Source of the DNA: Streptomyces sp. NRRL WC-3618
Lineage (GTDB): Bacteria > Actinomycetota > Actinomycetes > Streptomycetales > Streptomycetaceae
DNA length: 32,243 bases
Assembly (NCBI RefSeq): GCF_001280005.1
Contig: NZ_LGDW01000493.1
Span: forward strand, 1 to 32,243
Reading direction: 5' to 3'
Positions 30,002-32,243 of the stretch are shown here, one piece after another. Both the position numbers and the translations under genes were made by a program. Under the pieces are notes generated by a model. That model was not told where the DNA came from and ran no database searches. It saw nothing but the letters and a program-made list of their open reading frames with translations. Each line of letters starts with the position of its first letter. Within the stretch, counting starts at the first letter, position 1.

Positions 30002-30091
30002 CCAGCAACCCCCGTAACCCGCCGAAGTCCTCGCAAGTCCCCCGCAAGTCCTCGTAGCCCTCCGCAACTCCCCGCAAGTCCTCGTAAGGAG
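30002..30091 (+). repeat. ~10-bp-period repeat array in the eccC leader
   Basis: About nine imperfect units of the form CGYAAGTCCY recur with 9-11-base spacing. A 16-bp stretch starting at 30041 is repeated exactly from 30071. Units GAAGTCCT (30024-30031) and GTAGCCCT (30054-30061) also occur in the array before the AAWKG-like gene. The last unit merges with the ribosome binding site. Confidence 0.6.
30086..30091 (+). promoter_or_regulatory. Ribosome binding site deciding the TTG start of eccC
   Basis: AAGGAG is seven bases before TTG 30099. The next in-frame GTG (30105) would be too far for it. Confidence 0.65.
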
Positions 30092-30098
30092 AAGCTCC

Positions 30099-32243
30099 TT
30101 GAGTGTGGTCCTGTTCCGCCGCCCGGCCCGGCGCCGAGGCCCGGAGATGCCCGACGGGGAGCTGAACCTTCAGGAGCCGCCCGCGCTCCCCGAGGTGGTG
30201 CCCGACTCCTCCGCCGTGTGGACGTACCTCCCCATGGCGATGATGTCCGTGTCCATGATGTTCATGTTCATGCGGCCCGGCATGACGCGGGGCAGCGGCG
30301 GATTCATCTATCTCGCCCTGGGGGTGATGGTCGTCGCGGCCGCGGCGATGATGGTCGGTCAGGCGATGCGCCGCAGCAGCGAACGCAAGCAGCGGCTCAA
30401 GGGCGAACGGCGCGACTATCTGCGCTACCTCGGCCAGATCCGGCGCAAGGTACGCGGCGCCGTCGTCGACCAGCAGCGGGCGCTCGCCTGGCGGCACCCC
30501 GAACCCGCCGCCCTCTGGGCGATGGTGGGCACCACCCGGCTGTGGGAACGCCGCCCCCGCGACGAGGACTTCGGCGAGGTCCGGGTCGCGGTCGGCGAAC
30601 AGAAACTGGGCCTGAAACTCACGCCGACGTCCACCAGCCCCGTCGAGGACCTGGAACCGCTCGCCGCGCACGCCCTGCGCAGCTTCATCCGCGCCTACGC
30701 GACCGTCCCCGAGCAGCCCATCGCGATCTACCTGCGGGCCTGGGCCCGGGTGCTGTTCCGGGGCGACGAGGACCGGATCCGCACGGTGGCCCGCGCCGTC
30801 CTCGCCCAGCTCGCCACCTTCCACTCGCCGGACGACCTGTGGATCGCGCTGTGCGTGTCCGACGAACGGCGCGCGGACTGGGAGTGGACCAAGTGGCTCC
30901 CGCACGCCCTGCACCCGCACGACACCGACGGTGCCGGACCCGCCCGGATGACGTTCTCCGCGTTCGGCGAGCTGATGGACTCCCTCGGCGCCGAGTTCGA
31001 GGAGCGGCCCCAGTTCGACCCGGACGCCGTACCCGGCCGGGAGGAGCCGTTCATCGTGATCGTCGTGGACGGCGCCACCGTCCCGAGCGGCCACCGGCTC
31101 GAGGGACCCGGCTTCCGCAACACCGTCGTACTGGACCTGTCCGGCGCGCTCACCTGGCGGCCCGGCCGGGTCACCCTCCGCTTCGACGTCACCAAGGACA
31201 CCTTCGGGCTGGTCCGCACCGACCGTGACCGCAAGGAGCAGACCACCGTGCTGGGCCGCCCCGACGGCCTCGGCGTGGTCGGCGCGACGGCCCTGGCCCG
31301 CCGGATCGCCCCCTACCGCATGGGCCTGGGCACCGGCACGGACGCCGCCGAACCGCTGTCCACGAACCTCGAACTGACCAACCTCCTCGGCATCCCCGAC
31401 CTGCACCGCCACGACCCCGCCAAAATGTGGCAGCAGCACACCGGCGCCGCCCGGCTGCGGGTGCCCATCGCCGTCGGCGTCGACGGACAGCCGGTGGAGC
31501 TCGACATCAAGGAGTCCGCGCAGGGCGGCACCGGACCGCACGGCATGCTCATCGGCGCCACCGGCTCCGGCAAGAGCGAACTGCTGCGCACCCTCGTCCT
31601 GTCCCTCGCCCTCACCAACTCCTCGGAGACGCTGAACTTCGTCCTCGTCGACTTCAAGGGCGGCGCCACCTTCCTCGGCCTCGACGAACTCCCGCACACC
31701 TCCGCCGTGATCACCAACCTCGCCGGTGAGGCCGCGCTCGTCTCCCGTATGCAGGACGCCCTGCACGGTGAGTTGATGCGCCGTCAGGAACTGCTGCGGG
31801 CCGCCGGCAACTACACGTCGGCACTCGACTACGAGAAGGCGCGCGCCTCCGGGGTCCCGTTGCAGCCGCTGCCCAGCCTGTTCGTGGTCGTCGACGAGTT
31901 CAGCGAACTGCTCGCCGCACACCGCGAGTTCATGGAACTGTTCGTGATGATCGGCCGCCTGGGGCGCTCCCTCGGTGTCCACCTGCTCCTGGCCTCCCAG
32001 CGCCTCGACGAGGGCCGTATGCACGCGCTGGAGAGCCATCTGTCGTACCGGGTCGGCCTGCGGACGTTCTCCGCGATGGAGAGCCGCGGCGTGCTCGGGG
32101 TGCCCGACGCCTACCAGTTGCCGCCGCAGCCCGGCAGCGGCTTCCTCAAGTCCGGTGTGGAGGAGCTGACCCGCTTCCGCGCCGCGTACGTCTCCGGCCC
32201 GTACGAGAAGCGGGGCGGCGGCGCCCACCAGGTGCGGGTGGCC
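30099..32243 (+). CDS. eccC: Type VII secretion motor ATPase EccC, N-terminal 715 residues (partial)
   Basis: The start is TTG 30099, and the frame is open to the window edge; EccC is usually around 1300 residues, so roughly half is missing. Two membrane segments at about 41-59 (WTYLPMAMMSVSMMFMFM) and 68-88 follow a short cytoplasmic lead with FRRPARRRGPEMP. The FtsK/SpoIIIE-type ATPase 1 has Walker A GATGSGKS (486-493, K492) and Walker B VVVDE with D599 and E600, plus LLLASQR as the sensor strand. Both catalytic motifs are intact. It powers export and recognises the YxxxD/E tail of substrates. It is transcribed divergently from eccD. Confidence 0.96.
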   Translation, partial: MSVVLFRRPARRRGPEMPDGELNLQEPPALPEVVPDSSAVWTYLPMAMMSVSMMFMFMRPGMTRGSGGFIYLALGVMVVAAAAMMVGQAMRRSSERKQRLKGERRDYLRYLGQIRRKVRGAVVDQQRALAWRHPEPAALWAMVGTTRLWERRPRDEDFGEVRVAVGEQKLGLKLTPTSTSPVEDLEPLAAHALRSFIRAYATVPEQPIAIYLRAWARVLFRGDEDRIRTVARAVLAQLATFHSPDDLWIALCVSDERRADWEWTKWLPHALHPHDTDGAGPARMTFSAFGELMDSLGAEFEERPQFDPDAVPGREEPFIVIVVDGATVPSGHRLEGPGFRNTVVLDLSGALTWRPGRVTLRFDVTKDTFGLVRTDRDRKEQTTVLGRPDGLGVVGATALARRIAPYRMGLGTGTDAAEPLSTNLELTNLLGIPDLHRHDPAKMWQQHTGAARLRVPIAVGVDGQPVELDIKESAQGGTGPHGMLIGATGSGKSELLRTLVLSLALTNSSETLNFVLVDFKGGATFLGLDELPHTSAVITNLAGEAALVSRMQDALHGELMRRQELLRAAGNYTSALDYEKARASGVPLQPLPSLFVVVDEFSELLAAHREFMELFVMIGRLGRSLGVHLLLASQRLDEGRMHALESHLSYRVGLRTFSAMESRGVLGVPDAYQLPPQPGSGFLKSGVEELTRFRAAYVSGPYEKRGGGAHQVRVA

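Larger units (their letters stand above)
29748..30098. other. Divergent spacer between eccD and eccC
   Basis: No credible gene is seen in these 351 bases. They hold a candidate eccC promoter near 29878-29905, a GC-rich stretch with inverted CCGCCGG-type sequences (about 29960-30000), and a 10-bp-periodic repeat array up to the eccC ribosome binding site. The eccD promoter should also be here but no clear match was found. Confidence 0.6.

Noticed and set aside
29850..32228. 792-codon minus-strand frame opposite eccC
   Set aside because: eccC has clear Walker motifs and membrane segments on the plus strand; the opposite frame has no recognisable domain.

Overview
The window is uniformly GC-rich. 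Its genes have strongly G/C-biased third codon positions and use GTG and TTG as well as ATG starts, which points to a streptomycete or close relative (inferred from composition and gene content). It holds most of a type VII (ESX/WXG100) secretion locus and one giant candidate substrate of 6357 codons. No tRNA, rRNA, CRISPR array, insertion sequence or phage gene was recognised.

Layout, right to left. At the right edge eccC (30099 to beyond 32243, + strand) encodes the FtsK/SpoIIIE-type motor ATPase. A 351-nt divergent spacer separates it from eccD (28347-29747), then eccB (26743-28197), both on the minus strand. Next come two WXG100-type small secreted proteins, esxB-like (26290-26631) and esxA-like (25891-26214), a strong hairpin, and a T7SS-associated helical protein (25279-25764). 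A 1112-residue AAWKG-like protein (21823-25161) follows, with a helical head, a long Glu/Lys/Gln/Ala coiled coil and a Gly/Met-rich tail. Then come a previously unlisted 47-codon ORF (21683-21826) that exactly bridges two genes, a YbaB/EbfC-like protein (21219-21686), a WXG100-sized helical protein (20866-21216), and, with zero spacing, the giant protein (1792-20865). The left edge carries the first 554 codons of an unrecognised Pro-rich protein (1-1662).

The giant protein reads as a multi-enzyme T7SS cargo. It has a CpnT/WXG100-like helical head, a Thr/Pro/Ser/Asp linker, a HExxHxxGxxD metzincin-like domain, a possible GT-B-like domain, and three copies of a conserved ART-like module. Two copies of an anthrax-lethal-factor-like metallopeptidase (HEIAH plus a downstream Glu) are each followed by an ART-like module. 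A region with about five 294-residue beta-rich repeats, a coiled coil, a Pro-rich linker, an OTU-like cysteine peptidase and a catalytically dead OTU-like tail complete it. The ~2-kb metallopeptidase/ART-like cassette is duplicated in frame 9.4 kb apart with near-identical stretches of DNA, implying recent duplication or gene conversion.

Working model (inference): EccB/C/D export the Esx pair. The YbaB-like, WXG100-like and AAWKG-like proteins act as partners or chaperones for the giant cargo, which is translated as a coupled block with them. eccE and mycP are not in the window. No obvious immunity gene for the predicted enzymes was seen. Several spacers carry short tandem-repeat arrays; those ahead of the AAWKG-like gene and of eccC share the same 8-mers and abut the start codons.
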